This document shows positions 7,569-16,203 of a stretch of 41,156 nt of DNA, one piece after another. Each line of letters opens with the position of its first letter. The first letter of the stretch is position 1. The stretch covers positions 1 to 41,156 of the forward strand of contig CALGIV010000079.1 in assembly GCA_937914785.1 (NCBI GenBank), read 5' to 3'. The stretch comes from an uncultured Eubacteriaceae bacterium. GTDB lineage: Bacteria > Bacillota > Clostridia > Eubacteriales > UBA1433. The notes beneath the pieces are model-generated. The model ran no database searches. It had not been told where the DNA came from and saw only the letters and a list, made by a program, of their open reading frames with translations. Position numbers and translations under genes: made by a program.

Positions 7569-8392
7569 ATCGCCTCCACCATCTCTTCCGTCGTAAGGAT
7601 ATCGCACGGCATTTGAAAGCCTTGTTTATTCAATAAATAAGATAATTCCGTCACTTTCGGCACGTCCAGGCGCAGCTCACGCATCTTTTCTACCTGGCAA
7701 AATATCTCCCGCGGCTTGCCTTCCATCGCAATCTGCCCCTTCTGAAGAACGATGACCCGGTCGGCATCGACGATTTCATCCATAAAATGCGTAATATAAA
7801 CAACCGTCGTCTTATTCTGACGGTTCAATTGTTTAACACAGGATAGCACTTCATCGCGCCCGATCGGATCCAGCATCGCCGTCGCTTCATCAAAAATAAT
7901 GCATTTCGGCTGCATGGCGAGAATGCCTGCAATCGCGATGCGTTGTTTTTGCCCACCGGAAAGCTGGTGCGGCTTGCGGTCTTTATAATCCCCCATACGC
8001 ACGATATCAAGCGCCTTATCGATGCGCATACGAATTTCATCCGGCGCAACGCCTAAATTCTCCGGTCCGAACGCCACATCTTCCTCGACGACGGTCGCCA
8101 CAATCTGATTATCCGGATTCTGAAACACGATACCGGCACTCTGGCGAATATCCCAGATTTTCTCCTCATCTTTCGTATTCATACCGTATACGAAAATATC
8201 GCCGCTGGTCGGTTTCATAATACCGTTCATCATTTTCGCCAGCGTACTCTTTCCTGAACCATTATGCCCAATAATTGCTAAAAACTCCCCTTCGTAAACA
8301 TCAAAGGAAGTTTTATATATCGCCGTTAAGCGCTCTTCTTCATTTGTCACATATTCGTATACGATATCGCATACTTCAATTGCCTTTTGCAT
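7553..8392 (-). CDS. ecfA1: Energy-coupling factor ABC transporter ATPase EcfA1
   Basis: 279 residues from the ATG at 8392, which follows CAGGAG; an in-frame upstream ATG inside rplQ would add 18 residues foreign to the family. Walker A is GHNGSGKST (42-50), the Q-loop is VFQNPDNQIVATVVEEDVAFG, the signature is LSGGQ (144-148), and Walker B is CIIFDEA with Glu169. The QNPDNQ Q-loop distinguishes EcfA1 from EcfA2. It lies directly downstream of rplQ and is probably co-transcribed with the alpha operon. Confidence 0.95.
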   Translation of the reverse strand: MQKAIEVCDIVYEYVTNEEERLTAIYKTSFDVYEGEFLAIIGHNGSGKSTLAKMMNGIMKPTSGDIFVYGMNTKDEEKIWDIRQSAGIVFQNPDNQIVATVVEEDVAFGPENLGVAPDEIRMRIDKALDIVRMGDYKDRKPHQLSGGQKQRIAIAGILAMQPKCIIFDEATAMLDPIGRDEVLSCVKQLNRQNKTTVVYITHFMDEIVDADRVIVLQKGQIAMEGKPREIFCQVEKMRELRLDVPKVTELSYLLNKQGFQMPCDILTTEEMVEAICQYN

Positions 8393-8426
8393 TGCTGTAC
8401 TCCTGAATGAAGAAAAGAGGGAGTGC

Positions 8427-8804
8427 CTACTCCCTTTCTTTTCCAAACTCTATCTTGTCTTTTTCCGTAAGCCTTAAAATAGCCATTTCGGCGCCGTCTC
8501 CCGGCCTCGGGCCAAGCTTGAAAATCTGCACATAACCGCCTTGACGGTCTTTGTATACAGGCGCAATATCGTTAAACAAACTGATTACAACCGATCTGTC
8601 CGTAATATAGCCAAGCGCCTGTCGCTTTGTATGCAGCGTATTTTTCTTGCCGAGTGTAATCATTTTTTCTGTGATTCTGCCCGTTTCCTTCGCGCGGTCC
8701 AGCGTCGTCTTGATCTCCCCATATCTGAGGACATCCGTTACCTGGCCTCTCAGCATCGCTCTGCGCTGATTGGAAGGGCGCCCTAACTTCTTATATCCTG
8801 CCAC
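8427..8804 (-). CDS. rplQ: 50S ribosomal protein L17
   Basis: 125 residues. It begins MAGYKKLGRPSNQRRAMLRG, the L17 signature (K-L-G-R-x2-x-Q-R), and ends with the typical PRPGDGAEMAILRL. The start codon is GTG at 8804, seven bases after AGGAGG. L17 sits near the exit of the 50S tunnel. It closes the alpha operon, 15 bases after rpoA. Confidence 0.96.
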   Translation of the reverse strand: MAGYKKLGRPSNQRRAMLRGQVTDVLRYGEIKTTLDRAKETGRITEKMITLGKKNTLHTKRQALGYITDRSVVISLFNDIAPVYKDRQGGYVQIFKLGPRPGDGAEMAILRLTEKDKIEFGKERE

Positions 8805-8819
8805 TATGATCCCTCCTGT

Positions 8820-9770
8820 TTATTCGTCGCTTTGTTTTAACTTCAGACCGATCTCGGCGAGTTTCTTAATAATTTCATTGAGTGATTTCTTGCCGAGGTT
8901 GCGAACCTTCATCATCTCTTCTTCGGTCTTTTGCGTCAATTCTTCTACCGTATTGATGTTTGCACGTTTTAAGCAGTTGTTGCTGCGCACGGACAATTCC
9001 AATTCCTCAATCGACATTTCAAGCATTTTTTCTTTTTTATTCTCTTCTTTTTCGATGAGAATCTCAATATCGTTTAGCTGACTGTCCAGATTAATAAACA
9101 TCTTCAAATGGTCGTTTAACACCTTCGCTGCCAATGAAATGGCGGCTTTGGGCGAAATCGTCCCGTTCGTCCAGATTTTTATGTTCAGCTTATCCAAGTC
9201 GGAAATATTGCCAACGCGTGTCTTTTCGGCTGTAAAATTCACTTTTTTAACAGGTGTGAAAATAGAATCCACCGGCAAAGTCCCGATCGGGTCTTTGGCA
9301 TCCTTGTTCTTATCAGCCGGTGAATACCCTCTGCCTTTGGCAATGGTCAATTCCATATTCAATTCACCATCTTCCGACAGAGAAGCGATATGCAAATCTT
9401 TATTCACGATTTCAATATCGGAACTTATTTCAATGTCGGATGCTTTGATTTCACACTCACCGTTGGCACGAATATACGCCGTCGCGACATCCCCTTCACC
9501 CAAAAACTTGATCGCCAGCTTTTTCAAGTTTAAAATTAACTGAACAACATCTTCCTTAACGCCCTGGATAACGGAAAACTCATGTAGCACACCGTCTATT
9601 TTTACCTTTGTCACCGCTGCGCCGGGAAGCGAGGAAAGCATAATTCTCCTTAAGGAGTTGCCGAGCGTGATTCCGTATCCGCGCTCAAGCGGCTCGACGA
9701 GAAATTCGCCGTATGTTCCCTCTTCGTTCATTTCAGAGATTTCTATTCTCGGTTTCTCAAATTGTATCAT
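8820..9770 (-). CDS. rpoA: DNA-directed RNA polymerase subunit alpha
   Basis: 316 residues. The N-terminal dimerisation domain includes EPLERGYGITLGNSLRRIMLSSLPG and VTKVKIDGVLHEFSVIQGVKEDV. After a charged linker (about 225-245) the C-terminal helix-hairpin-helix domain reads RSNNCLKRANINTVEEL and LGKKSLNEI, the part that touches UP elements and activators. The ATG at 9770 follows TTGGAGGGG. The position between rpsD and rplQ is the conserved alpha-operon order. Confidence 0.98.
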   Translation of the reverse strand: MIQFEKPRIEISEMNEEGTYGEFLVEPLERGYGITLGNSLRRIMLSSLPGAAVTKVKIDGVLHEFSVIQGVKEDVVQLILNLKKLAIKFLGEGDVATAYIRANGECEIKASDIEISSDIEIVNKDLHIASLSEDGELNMELTIAKGRGYSPADKNKDAKDPIGTLPVDSIFTPVKKVNFTAEKTRVGNISDLDKLNIKIWTNGTISPKAAISLAAKVLNDHLKMFINLDSQLNDIEILIEKEENKKEKMLEMSIEELELSVRSNNCLKRANINTVEELTQKTEEEMMKVRNLGKKSLNEIIKKLAEIGLKLKQSDE

Positions 9771-9812
9771 CTTACCCCTCCAATAATTATTAAATTTCTA
9801 ACGGGGCTTATA

Positions 9813-10439
9813 CTACTTCGAGTAGTATTCTACGATCAGGTTATCTTTGATCTCTATATCAATATCATCGCGTGCAGGCACCATCACCACTTTGCCGCTC
9901 ATCTTTTCCACATCGGCTTCCAACCACTTCGGGATAATTTTCCCGCTGAGGTTTTCTTGCAACGTCTTAAACTTCGGGCTCTTTCTGCTGCCGTCTTTGA
10001 CGTTGATTGTCGTCCCTTCTTTTACGATGAAAGACGGGATATTCACTTTTTTGCCGTCGACTAAGAAATGACCGTGAAGCACCAGCTGCCTTGCTTCTTT
10101 GCGAGAAGATGCAAAGCCCAAGCGATAAACTACATTATCTAATCTGCTTTCAAGTATTCTTAATAAATTTTCCCCTGTTACACCTTGCTGTTTTTCGGCA
10201 ATTTTAAAATAATTGCTGAATTGTTTTTCCAAAACGCCGTACATTCTTCTGGCCTTTTGCTTTTCTCTGAGCTGGATGCCGTATTCACTGAATTTCGTGC
10301 GCCTGCTGCCATGTTGACCCGGCACGGTGCCGCGTCGTTCCATCGCACATTTCGGCGAGTAACACCGGTCGCCTTTTAAAAACAGCTTCGTCTGCTCTTT
10401 ACGGCACAACCTGCATGATGCATCTGTATATCTTGCCAT
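9813..10439 (-). CDS. rpsD: 30S ribosomal protein S4 (zinc-binding form)
   Basis: 208 residues. The N-terminus carries Cys9, Cys12, Cys26 and Cys31, the C+ zinc-binding form of S4. The S4 RNA-binding domain reads LESRLDNVVYRLGFASSRKEARQLVLHGHFLVDGK. S4 starts 16S assembly of the 30S body. Here rpsD is in the alpha operon between rpsK and rpoA, unlike Bacillus subtilis where it is elsewhere. Confidence 0.97.
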   Translation of the reverse strand: MARYTDASCRLCRKEQTKLFLKGDRCYSPKCAMERRGTVPGQHGSRRTKFSEYGIQLREKQKARRMYGVLEKQFSNYFKIAEKQQGVTGENLLRILESRLDNVVYRLGFASSRKEARQLVLHGHFLVDGKKVNIPSFIVKEGTTINVKDGSRKSPKFKTLQENLSGKIIPKWLEADVEKMSGKVVMVPARDDIDIEIKDNLIVEYYSK

Positions 10440-10452
10440 GTTTTTCCTCCTG

Positions 10453-10848
10453 TTATACCCTTCTGCGTTTTGGCGGTCTGCAGCCGTTATGCGGAATTGG
10501 CGTTACATCCTTAATGCTCGTAATATCTAATCCCGCCGCCTGCAAGCTGCGAATTGCGCTTTCTCTGCCGCTTCCGGGGCCTTTTACAAAAACATCAACG
10601 GTTTTCAGGCCGTGTTCCATTGCCCTTTTAGCCGCTTCTTCCGCCACCGCACTCGCCGCATAAGGCGTGCTTTTCCTCGAACCTTTAAAGCCCAGCTCAC
10701 CGGCACTCGCCCAGGAAATCGCATTGCCCGCGACATCAGAAATTGTTACAATCGTATTGTTGAAACTGGACTTGATATGGGCCTGCCCACGCTCTATATT
10801 CTTCTTTACTTTTCTTCTTCTTACTTTAGACGTCTTTTTTGCTGCCAA
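10453..10848 (-). CDS. rpsK: 30S ribosomal protein S11
   Basis: 131 residues. It has a basic N-terminal extension, then AHIKSSFNNTIVTISDVAGN, GFKGSRKSTPYAAS, and the C-terminal DVTPIPHNGCRPPKRRRV that ends every S11. It binds the 16S platform near the mRNA exit. It lies between rpsM and rpsD with short gaps. Confidence 0.98.
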   Translation of the reverse strand: MAAKKTSKVRRRKVKKNIERGQAHIKSSFNNTIVTISDVAGNAISWASAGELGFKGSRKSTPYAASAVAEEAAKRAMEHGLKTVDVFVKGPGSGRESAIRSLQAAGLDITSIKDVTPIPHNGCRPPKRRRV

Positions 10849-10863
10849 TGAATTTGCCCTCCT

Positions 10864-11232
10864 TTACTTTTTCTTTCTTCCTACAGTCTTTTTCGGGCCT
10901 TTTCTCGTTCTGGCATTTGTTTTTGTCTTCTGCCCTCTGACAGGCAGACCTTTGCGATGTCTGATCCCTCTGTAACAGCCGATTTCCATCAGGCGTTTGA
11001 CGTTCAATTGCGTCTCGCGTCTTAAGTCACCTTCAACCACACACTGACTGTCGATGGTCGAACGTAATTTATTAACTTCTTCTTCTGTCAGGTCTTTAAT
11101 TCTTGTATCCGGGTTGATGCCCGTCTGTGCGAGCACCTTTTGTGAAGTCGTCTTGCCTATCCCGTAAATATAGGTCAGGCCGATCTCCACTCGTTTATCC
11201 CTTGGTAAATCTACTCCGGCTATTCTCGCCAT
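10864..11232 (-). CDS. rpsM: 30S ribosomal protein S13
   Basis: 122 residues. It starts MARIAGVDLPRDKRVEIGLTY, followed by the helix-two-turn-helix YGIGKTTSQKVL and the signature GCYRGIRHRKGLPVRGQKTKTNARTRKGP. S13 is in the 30S head and contacts P-site tRNA and the 50S bridge. A 98-base gap separates it from rpmJ upstream. Confidence 0.98.
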   Translation of the reverse strand: MARIAGVDLPRDKRVEIGLTYIYGIGKTTSQKVLAQTGINPDTRIKDLTEEEVNKLRSTIDSQCVVEGDLRRETQLNVKRLMEIGCYRGIRHRKGLPVRGQKTKTNARTRKGPKKTVGRKKK

Positions 11233-11330
11233 GCGCAGTTACACCTCCATTTATTTTCTTTGCTTTTAAATTATCTATATATAAAACGGAAACAGGGTCG
11301 ATACTAGCTGCATCCCGTTTTAGTTTCTGC
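11233..11330 (-). other. 98-base rpmJ-rpsM spacer with a possible hairpin
   Basis: This is the widest gap inside the spc-alpha stretch. The transcript can pair TAAAACGG with CCGTTTTA across a loop of about 25 bases just after the rpmJ stop. No T-run follows, so it is not a standard terminator; it could slow or process the transcript. This is weak support. Confidence 0.25.
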
Positions 11331-11444
11331 TTATCCTTGTTTCTGCTTATGTTTAGGGTTGGCGCAAATGACCATTACCTTGCCTTTCCGCTTAATTACC
11401 TTACATTTTTCACACATTGGTTTTACTGATGGTCTGACTTTCAT
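11331..11444 (-). CDS. rpmJ: 50S ribosomal protein L36 (zinc-binding form)
   Basis: 37 residues (MKVRPSVKPMCEKCK...). Cys11, Cys14, Cys27 and His32 form the zinc site of the C+ type of L36. An AAGGAGG site precedes the ATG at 11444. The position between infA and rpsM is the conserved order. L36 stabilises 23S domain structure in the mature 50S subunit. Confidence 0.96.
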   Translation of the reverse strand: MKVRPSVKPMCEKCKVIKRKGKVMVICANPKHKQKQG

Positions 11445-11464
11445 TGATGGCTTCCTCCTTTTAT

Positions 11465-11686
11465 CTACTTTTTACCGCGCCAGATGATTCTGCCTTTGGT
11501 CAAGTCATAAGGCGATAGTTCGACAACTACTCTGTCACCGGGCAGGATACGAATATAATTCATTCGCAATTTCCCGGAGATATGCGCGATAATTTCATGA
11601 TCGTTATCCAATTTCACTCTAAAAATCGTGTTCGGCATGGCTTCAATAACAGTTCCTTCAAACTCAATCACATCTTGTTTGCTCAT
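11465..11686 (-). CDS. infA: Translation initiation factor IF-1
   Basis: 73 residues, a single S1-like OB fold. It begins MSKQDVIEFEGTVIEAMPNTIFRV and contains GHE-like NDHEIIAHISGKLRMNYIRIL and the closing SPYDLTKGRIIWRGKK. IF-1 occupies the A site of the 30S subunit during initiation. It lies 3 bases after the KOW-domain gene. Confidence 0.98.
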   Translation of the reverse strand: MSKQDVIEFEGTVIEAMPNTIFRVKLDNDHEIIAHISGKLRMNYIRILPGDRVVVELSPYDLTKGRIIWRGKK

Positions 11687-11689
11687 ATA

Positions 11690-11974
11690 TCAGCCTTCCT
11701 CCCCTCGTTTTCCGCCGAAGCAGTCGGCAATTTTTTTTCTGATCTCCGCATCTGTCAACAAACCCCTGTCAAGCTTTTCACAAACTTCGAAAAAAACCGT
11801 ATTCGTTTTTCGCAAGTGCTTGACTTTCTTCTTCTTTGGCGAAGCCACCTTACGCTTCCTGCCGTCGCACAACATCACATACTCTTCATCCAGGACGTCG
11901 ACGATTACCATAAAGTGCCCTTTATCCCTGCCGGCAGCAGAGCGCACTACCTGACCTACTACAAGTTCCTGCAT
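11690..11974 (-). CDS. KOW-domain RNA-binding protein (L14e/L6e/L27e-like)
   Basis: 94 residues. The N-terminal KOW segment reads VGQVVRSAAGRDKGHFMVIVDVLDEEYVMLCDG, followed by a basic stretch (KRKVASPKKKKVKHL). The C-terminal part is acidic/basic and probably helical. Such proteins, related to archaeal/eukaryotic L14e and L27e, are commonly encoded between map and infA in Bacillota; their role on the ribosome or RNA is not settled. The ATG at 11974 overlaps the map stop by one base (TGATG); a GTG three bases earlier is an alternative start. Confidence 0.85.
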   Translation of the reverse strand: MQELVVGQVVRSAAGRDKGHFMVIVDVLDEEYVMLCDGRKRKVASPKKKKVKHLRKTNTVFFEVCEKLDRGLLTDAEIRKKIADCFGGKRGEEG

Positions 11975-12729
11975 CACACACTCTCTGTCGTCAAGCTCTC
12001 ACAGGTACCTTTTCTGACCCACAAGGTATTTTCATAGTGTGCCGACAGTGATCGATCGGCCGTAACAACCGTCCAGCCGTCTGCCAGCGCCCGCACCTGA
12101 TAAGTGCCTGCATTCACCATCGGTTCCACCGCCAAAGTCATATTCTCCTTCAGCTGAATCCCGCGCCCACGACGTCCGTAATTTGGAATCGAAGGCCCCT
12201 CATGCATCTGCGTTCCAATGCCGTGTCCGACATAATCGCGCACGACCTGAAACCCGTTTTGCTCGACGTATTCCTGTATTGCCGCAGAAACATCACCCAA
12301 CCGATTGCCTTCAACAGCCAACGGCATCGCTTGTTCCAGACTTTCACGCGTCACGTCGATGAGCCGCTGTGCCGTCTCGCTGACGCTGCCGATCGGAAAA
12401 GTCCGCGCCGCATCGGAGTAATACCCTTTATAGATAGCGCCCGTGTCGACCGAAAGGATGTCGCCTTCAGCCAGAACCCGTTCTTTTAACGGGATCCCGT
12501 GGATAACTTCTTCGTTGATCGATGCGCAAATGGAAGCCGGAAAGCCATTGTAATTCAGAAATGCCGGTACACAATCATAACTGCGAATGATCTCTTCGGC
12601 TATCTTATCCAGTGCCAATGTGCTGACTCCAGGCCTGGCTTCCTTCGCTAATGTGTTTAACACTTTTGCTGTCACACTGCCCGAAAAGCGCATCAGTTCA
12701 ATTTCCTGACTTGTCTTTATCGTAATCAT
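11974..12729 (-). CDS. map: Methionine aminopeptidase, type I
   Basis: 251 residues. The five metal ligands of the pita-bread fold are visible: Asp95 (VDTGA), Asp106 (SDAART), His169 (GHGIGTQMHE), Glu202 (AVEPM) and Glu233 (YENTLWV). His77 is the expected catalytic histidine. It removes the initiator methionine from new proteins in the cytoplasm. It follows adk with only four bases between stop and start and no clear ribosome binding site, so translation is probably coupled. There is no N-terminal zinc-finger extension, as usual for type Ia. Confidence 0.97.
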   Translation of the reverse strand: MITIKTSQEIELMRFSGSVTAKVLNTLAKEARPGVSTLALDKIAEEIIRSYDCVPAFLNYNGFPASICASINEEVIHGIPLKERVLAEGDILSVDTGAIYKGYYSDAARTFPIGSVSETAQRLIDVTRESLEQAMPLAVEGNRLGDVSAAIQEYVEQNGFQVVRDYVGHGIGTQMHEGPSIPNYGRRGRGIQLKENMTLAVEPMVNAGTYQVRALADGWTVVTADRSLSAHYENTLWVRKGTCESLTTESV

Positions 12730-12733
12730 CGGC

Positions 12734-13378
12734 TCACTGCTTCAGCGCTTCAAAAATTTCCTGTGCAACTTCTTTGATGCCCCGCTGGCCGTCAATGTTG
12801 ACCAATACACCCTTTTGACGATAGAAATCAATCAGTGGCTGCGTTTTGCTCTCATATTCCACCAGACGTTTTTTTACCGTCTCTTCTTTATCGTCATCCC
12901 GCTGATACAAGGCCCCTGCACATTTGTCACACACGCCTTCTTTTGAAGGCGGATTATATTTCGCATGCAACGTTGCGCCGCAGTTTTTACAAATTCGTCT
13001 TCCCGTAATCCGGTCAATCAATAAGTTTGCATCAACCGCGATATTTAAAACAACGTCAATTCGCTTCTGTATTTTGCTCAACGCCTCTTCAAGCGCTTCT
13101 GCCTGCGTAAGCGTGCGCGGAAATCCATCCAACATAAACCCGCCTTTTGTATCCTGCCAATTCAATCGGTCTTCGACAAGCTTTACGACTACTTCGTCGG
13201 GAACCAGCAACCCTTTATCCATATAAGATTGTGCTTCAACACCGAGTTTCGTGCCTTCCTTGATGTTTTGTCTAAAGATGTCTCCAGTCGAAATATGCGG
13301 CACTTTCTTCAGTTCAACAATAAATGATGCCTGGGTTCCTTTACCCGCTCCCGGCGGTCCTAATAAAATAATATTCAT
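12734..13378 (-). CDS. adk: Adenylate kinase (zinc-containing lid)
   Basis: 214 residues. The P-loop is GPPGAGKGTQ (8-17), the AMP-binding region is STGDIFRQNI, and the motif GGFMLDGFPRT follows. The LID domain has Cys130, Cys133, Cys150 and Cys153, the structural zinc site found in many Gram-positive Adks. It catalyses ATP + AMP = 2 ADP. It lies between secY and map, the common Firmicute order. Confidence 0.98.
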   Translation of the reverse strand: MNIILLGPPGAGKGTQASFIVELKKVPHISTGDIFRQNIKEGTKLGVEAQSYMDKGLLVPDEVVVKLVEDRLNWQDTKGGFMLDGFPRTLTQAEALEEALSKIQKRIDVVLNIAVDANLLIDRITGRRICKNCGATLHAKYNPPSKEGVCDKCAGALYQRDDDKEETVKKRLVEYESKTQPLIDFYRQKGVLVNIDGQRGIKEVAQEIFEALKQ

Positions 13379-13393
13379 CGTTTGAAACCTCTT

Positions 13394-14650
13394 TTATTTT
13401 AAGAAACCGGAATAGTTTCTCATCATCAGTTGTTGTTCCAATTGCTTAATGGTATCCAATGCTACCCCGACGACAATGATCAGTGTCGTTCCTGAGAACT
13501 GTAAACTGATTCCCAATGCATTGCCCATAAAGATCGGCAATACCGCGACAATTGCAAGGAAGATACCACCTGCCAGCGTCAGCTTGTTCGACGCTTTTCG
13601 GATGTATTCTGCTGTCGGGCTGCCCGGGCGGATTCCGGGGATAAAGCCGCCATACTTTTTCAAATTATTCGCCACATCATATGGATTGAAAATGGCGCTC
13701 GTATAGAAAAATGCAAACGCAATAATCAATATCACGTAGATGATCGTAGCTGCCACACCACCCCAGGCTAACTTTTCGCTAAGCCATTTTAACCACGCAG
13801 TATTAGGAAAAAAGCTGGCCAGCGTGGAAGGAAACATCGTCAGCGAAGAAGCAAAGATGATTGGAATAACGCCTGACTGATTCAACTTCAGCGGAATCGA
13901 CGTACTTCGGCCGCCGTATACTTTACGCCCTACAACACGCTTTGCATACTGCACCGGAATCTTTCTTTGTCCTTCATTTACCGCAACGATCGCCATAATC
14001 GCCGCAGCTACCAAAATCACCAGCACGATAAACAGATAAACCTTGATCGTGCCATTGACCAGATAATCGTAGGTCTTGACCACACCGGCGGGAATTGTCG
14101 TCACAATACTCGTAAAGATGATCAGCGAAATCCCGTTGCCAATCCCTTTTTCCGTAATTTGTTCACCGAGCCACATCAAGATGGCTGTACCTGCCACGAT
14201 CGTCAATCCGACGATTACCTTTGCGATGACTGCATCGCTCGTCATAATACTCTGAAATCCAAATACCATACCCAACACTTGAATTAACGCTAACAGCATC
14301 GTCAAATATCGGACGTAACGCTCAATTTTTTTACGGCCGTCTTCACCGGCTTTCTGCAATTCCTGCAGCGACGGAATAATCATCGCCAGCAGGTTCATAA
14401 TAATCGAAGCGTTGATATAAGGCGAGATCGACATTGCAAATATTGTAAAATTGCTAAAGTTCCCGCCGGAAATAATGTTCATCAGGTTGAACATTCCGTT
14501 GTTCGTGATAATATCTGCCAACGCACTCGTATCGATGTATGGAACAGGGATAAAACTCCCTATACGATAGACCAGCAAGGCCAATAAAGTAAAGAGTATG
14601 CGCTTCCTCGTCTCGGGAATTTTCCACGCATTCCTTAAGGTTGCAAGCAT
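13394..14650 (-). CDS. secY: Preprotein translocase subunit SecY
   Basis: 418 residues with about ten membrane segments. Typical regions are RIGSFIPVPYIDTSAL after the first helix, YINASIIMNLLAMIIPSLQEL, the cytosolic loop with YAKRVVGRKVYGGRSTSIPLKLNQSGVIPIIFASS, and the late loop KKYGGFIPGIRPGSPTAEYI. SecY is the protein-conducting channel of the inner membrane. Its ATG directly follows the rplO stop. Confidence 0.98.
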   Translation of the reverse strand: MLATLRNAWKIPETRKRILFTLLALLVYRIGSFIPVPYIDTSALADIITNNGMFNLMNIISGGNFSNFTIFAMSISPYINASIIMNLLAMIIPSLQELQKAGEDGRKKIERYVRYLTMLLALIQVLGMVFGFQSIMTSDAVIAKVIVGLTIVAGTAILMWLGEQITEKGIGNGISLIIFTSIVTTIPAGVVKTYDYLVNGTIKVYLFIVLVILVAAAIMAIVAVNEGQRKIPVQYAKRVVGRKVYGGRSTSIPLKLNQSGVIPIIFASSLTMFPSTLASFFPNTAWLKWLSEKLAWGGVAATIIYVILIIAFAFFYTSAIFNPYDVANNLKKYGGFIPGIRPGSPTAEYIRKASNKLTLAGGIFLAIVAVLPIFMGNALGISLQFSGTTLIIVVGVALDTIKQLEQQLMMRNYSGFLK

Positions 14651-15094
14651 TTAGACCACCTCGGCCTTCCCGCCTGCCGCCTCGATCTTCTCTACTGCAC
14701 TCTTACTGATTTTATTCGCTTTTACGGTCAGAGAGACGTTTAATTCCCCCCTGCCCAGGATTTTAACACCGTCATAATCGTTTTTGATCATGCCTGCCTC
14801 ACGCAGAACCGCTTCGTCTACTGTCGCGCCCTTTTCAAACTTATTCAACTGCTCGACATTGACGACTGCATATTCTGTCTTAAAGCGCTTATTCGTAAAA
14901 CCCCTTTTAGGCAACCTTCTGGCCAACGGCATCTGTCCGCCTTCAAAACCTACGCGAACCTTACCGCCGGAACGGGATTTCTGTCCGTCCTGGCCACGGC
15001 CTGCCGTCTTACCAAGACCCGTAGCTGTCCCACGGCCTTTTCGGACTTTTTTCGATTTTGAACCCTCAGCGGGTTTTAACTCATATAATCTCAT
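14651..15094 (-). CDS. rplO: 50S ribosomal protein L15
   Basis: 147 residues. The glycine/basic N-terminal part has LKPAEGSKSKKVRKGRGTATG, GGKVRVGFEGGQMPLARRLPKRGF and the C-terminal globular part KILGRGELNVSLTVKANKIS. L15 is a late-assembly 50S protein. It is followed immediately by secY. Confidence 0.97.
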   Translation of the reverse strand: MRLYELKPAEGSKSKKVRKGRGTATGLGKTAGRGQDGQKSRSGGKVRVGFEGGQMPLARRLPKRGFTNKRFKTEYAVVNVEQLNKFEKGATVDEAVLREAGMIKNDYDGVKILGRGELNVSLTVKANKISKSAVEKIEAAGGKAEVV

Positions 15095-15108
15095 AAAGCC
15101 GCGCCTCC

Positions 15109-15288
15109 TTAAATTTCTTCTACTTCAAGCATAAAACTTACTTTGTCTATCATTCCTCTGATTTGAGGAGTGTCTTCTTTTACGACTGCTTTGCCTATCT
15201 TGTTCAACCCCAGTGCTTCTAAGTTCGCGAGTTGCTTTTCTGTTCTGCCTATTTTGCTTCTTTTCAGCGTAATCTTTAATTGCGCCAT
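15109..15288 (-). CDS. rpmD: 50S ribosomal protein L30
   Basis: 59 residues, read directly from the minus strand (ATG at 15288, TAA ending at 15109). It begins MAQLKITLKRSKIGRTEKQ and has GLNKIGKAVVKEDTPQIRGMIDKV, the L30 signature. A GGAG site precedes the start. It lies in the standard rpsE-rpmD-rplO order. Confidence 0.96.
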   Translation of the reverse strand: MAQLKITLKRSKIGRTEKQLANLEALGLNKIGKAVVKEDTPQIRGMIDKVSFMLEVEEI

Positions 15289-15301
15289 TCTCCTCGCCTC
15301 C

Positions 15302-15805
15302 TTAACCTAAGATCTCTTCCGGCGTCTTGCCTCTTTTTTTCGCTACTTCTTCAACCGTCGTCAACGCCTTCAAACCTTCCATCGTCGCACGCGCCATATT
15401 GTTCGCATTGTTGGAACCCAGCGACTTCGTTCGAACATCCCGAATGCCGGCCAACTCCAACACCGCACGAACAGCACCGCCTGCGATTACGCCGCTACCT
15501 TTGCTCGCCGGCATCATCAATACTTTGCCGGCGCCGAATCGGCCTATAATCTCATGCGGTATCGTCGTTTTGACCATCGGCACGGCGATCATATTCTTCT
15601 TCGCATCCTCAATACCTTTGCGAATCGCCTCGGGAATTTCGACTGCTTTTCCCGTACCGATTCCGACGTGGCCGTCTTCGTCACCTACGACGACCAGACA
15701 ACTGAAACGGAAGTTTCTGCCACCTTTTACAACCTTGGCAACACGATTGATCTGTACTACTTTTTCTTTGATATCCAACACATTCGCATCAATTCTATCA
15801 TTCAT
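15302..15805 (-). CDS. rpsE: 30S ribosomal protein S5
   Basis: 167 residues. The double-stranded RNA-binding domain reads NRVAKVVKGGRNFRFSCLVVVGD, followed by GHVGIGTGKAVEIPEAIRKG. The C-terminal domain has PASKGSGVIAGGAVRAVLELAGI. S5 helps mRNA unwinding at the 30S entry and affects decoding fidelity. It is preceded by rplR with a 16-base gap. Confidence 0.98.
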   Translation of the reverse strand: MNDRIDANVLDIKEKVVQINRVAKVVKGGRNFRFSCLVVVGDEDGHVGIGTGKAVEIPEAIRKGIEDAKKNMIAVPMVKTTIPHEIIGRFGAGKVLMMPASKGSGVIAGGAVRAVLELAGIRDVRTKSLGSNNANNMARATMEGLKALTTVEEVAKKRGKTPEEILG

Positions 15806-15821
15806 CAGCGTCTTTCCTCCA

Positions 15822-16190
15822 TTAGAAGTTCAGCCCGGCTTCCCTTGCGCCGTCTGCCAACTCTTTTACCCTTCCGTGATAAACATATCCGCCGCGATCG
15901 AATACGACTGTGGTAATTCCCTTTTCCATCGCTTTTTTGCCGATTGCCAGTCCGACAATCTTCGCCGCTTCCTTCTTTGTCGACTTCGCAATTTGCTCCT
16001 GGACTTCTTTTTCTGCCGTCGAAGCCGCCACAAGCGTCGTCCCCTTCGTATCGTCGATAATTTGCGCATAGATATGTTTATTGCTTCTAAATACGTTTAA
16101 TCTGGGGCTTTCGGGAGTGCCGTTGATTTTATTGCGAATTCTATAATGCCTTTTAATTCTCTCTTTGTTTCTTACCGGTTTATTTATCAT
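15822..16190 (-). CDS. rplR: 50S ribosomal protein L18
   Basis: 122 residues. It has a basic N-terminus (KERIKRHYRIRNKINGTPESPRL), then RSNKHIYAQIIDDTKGTTLVAAST and the C-terminal VVFDRGGYVYHGRVKELADGAREAGLNF. It binds 5S rRNA together with L5 in the central protuberance. Confidence 0.98.
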   Translation of the reverse strand: MINKPVRNKERIKRHYRIRNKINGTPESPRLNVFRSNKHIYAQIIDDTKGTTLVAASTAEKEVQEQIAKSTKKEAAKIVGLAIGKKAMEKGITTVVFDRGGYVYHGRVKELADGAREAGLNF

Positions 16191-16203
16191 CTTTCACACC
16201 CCT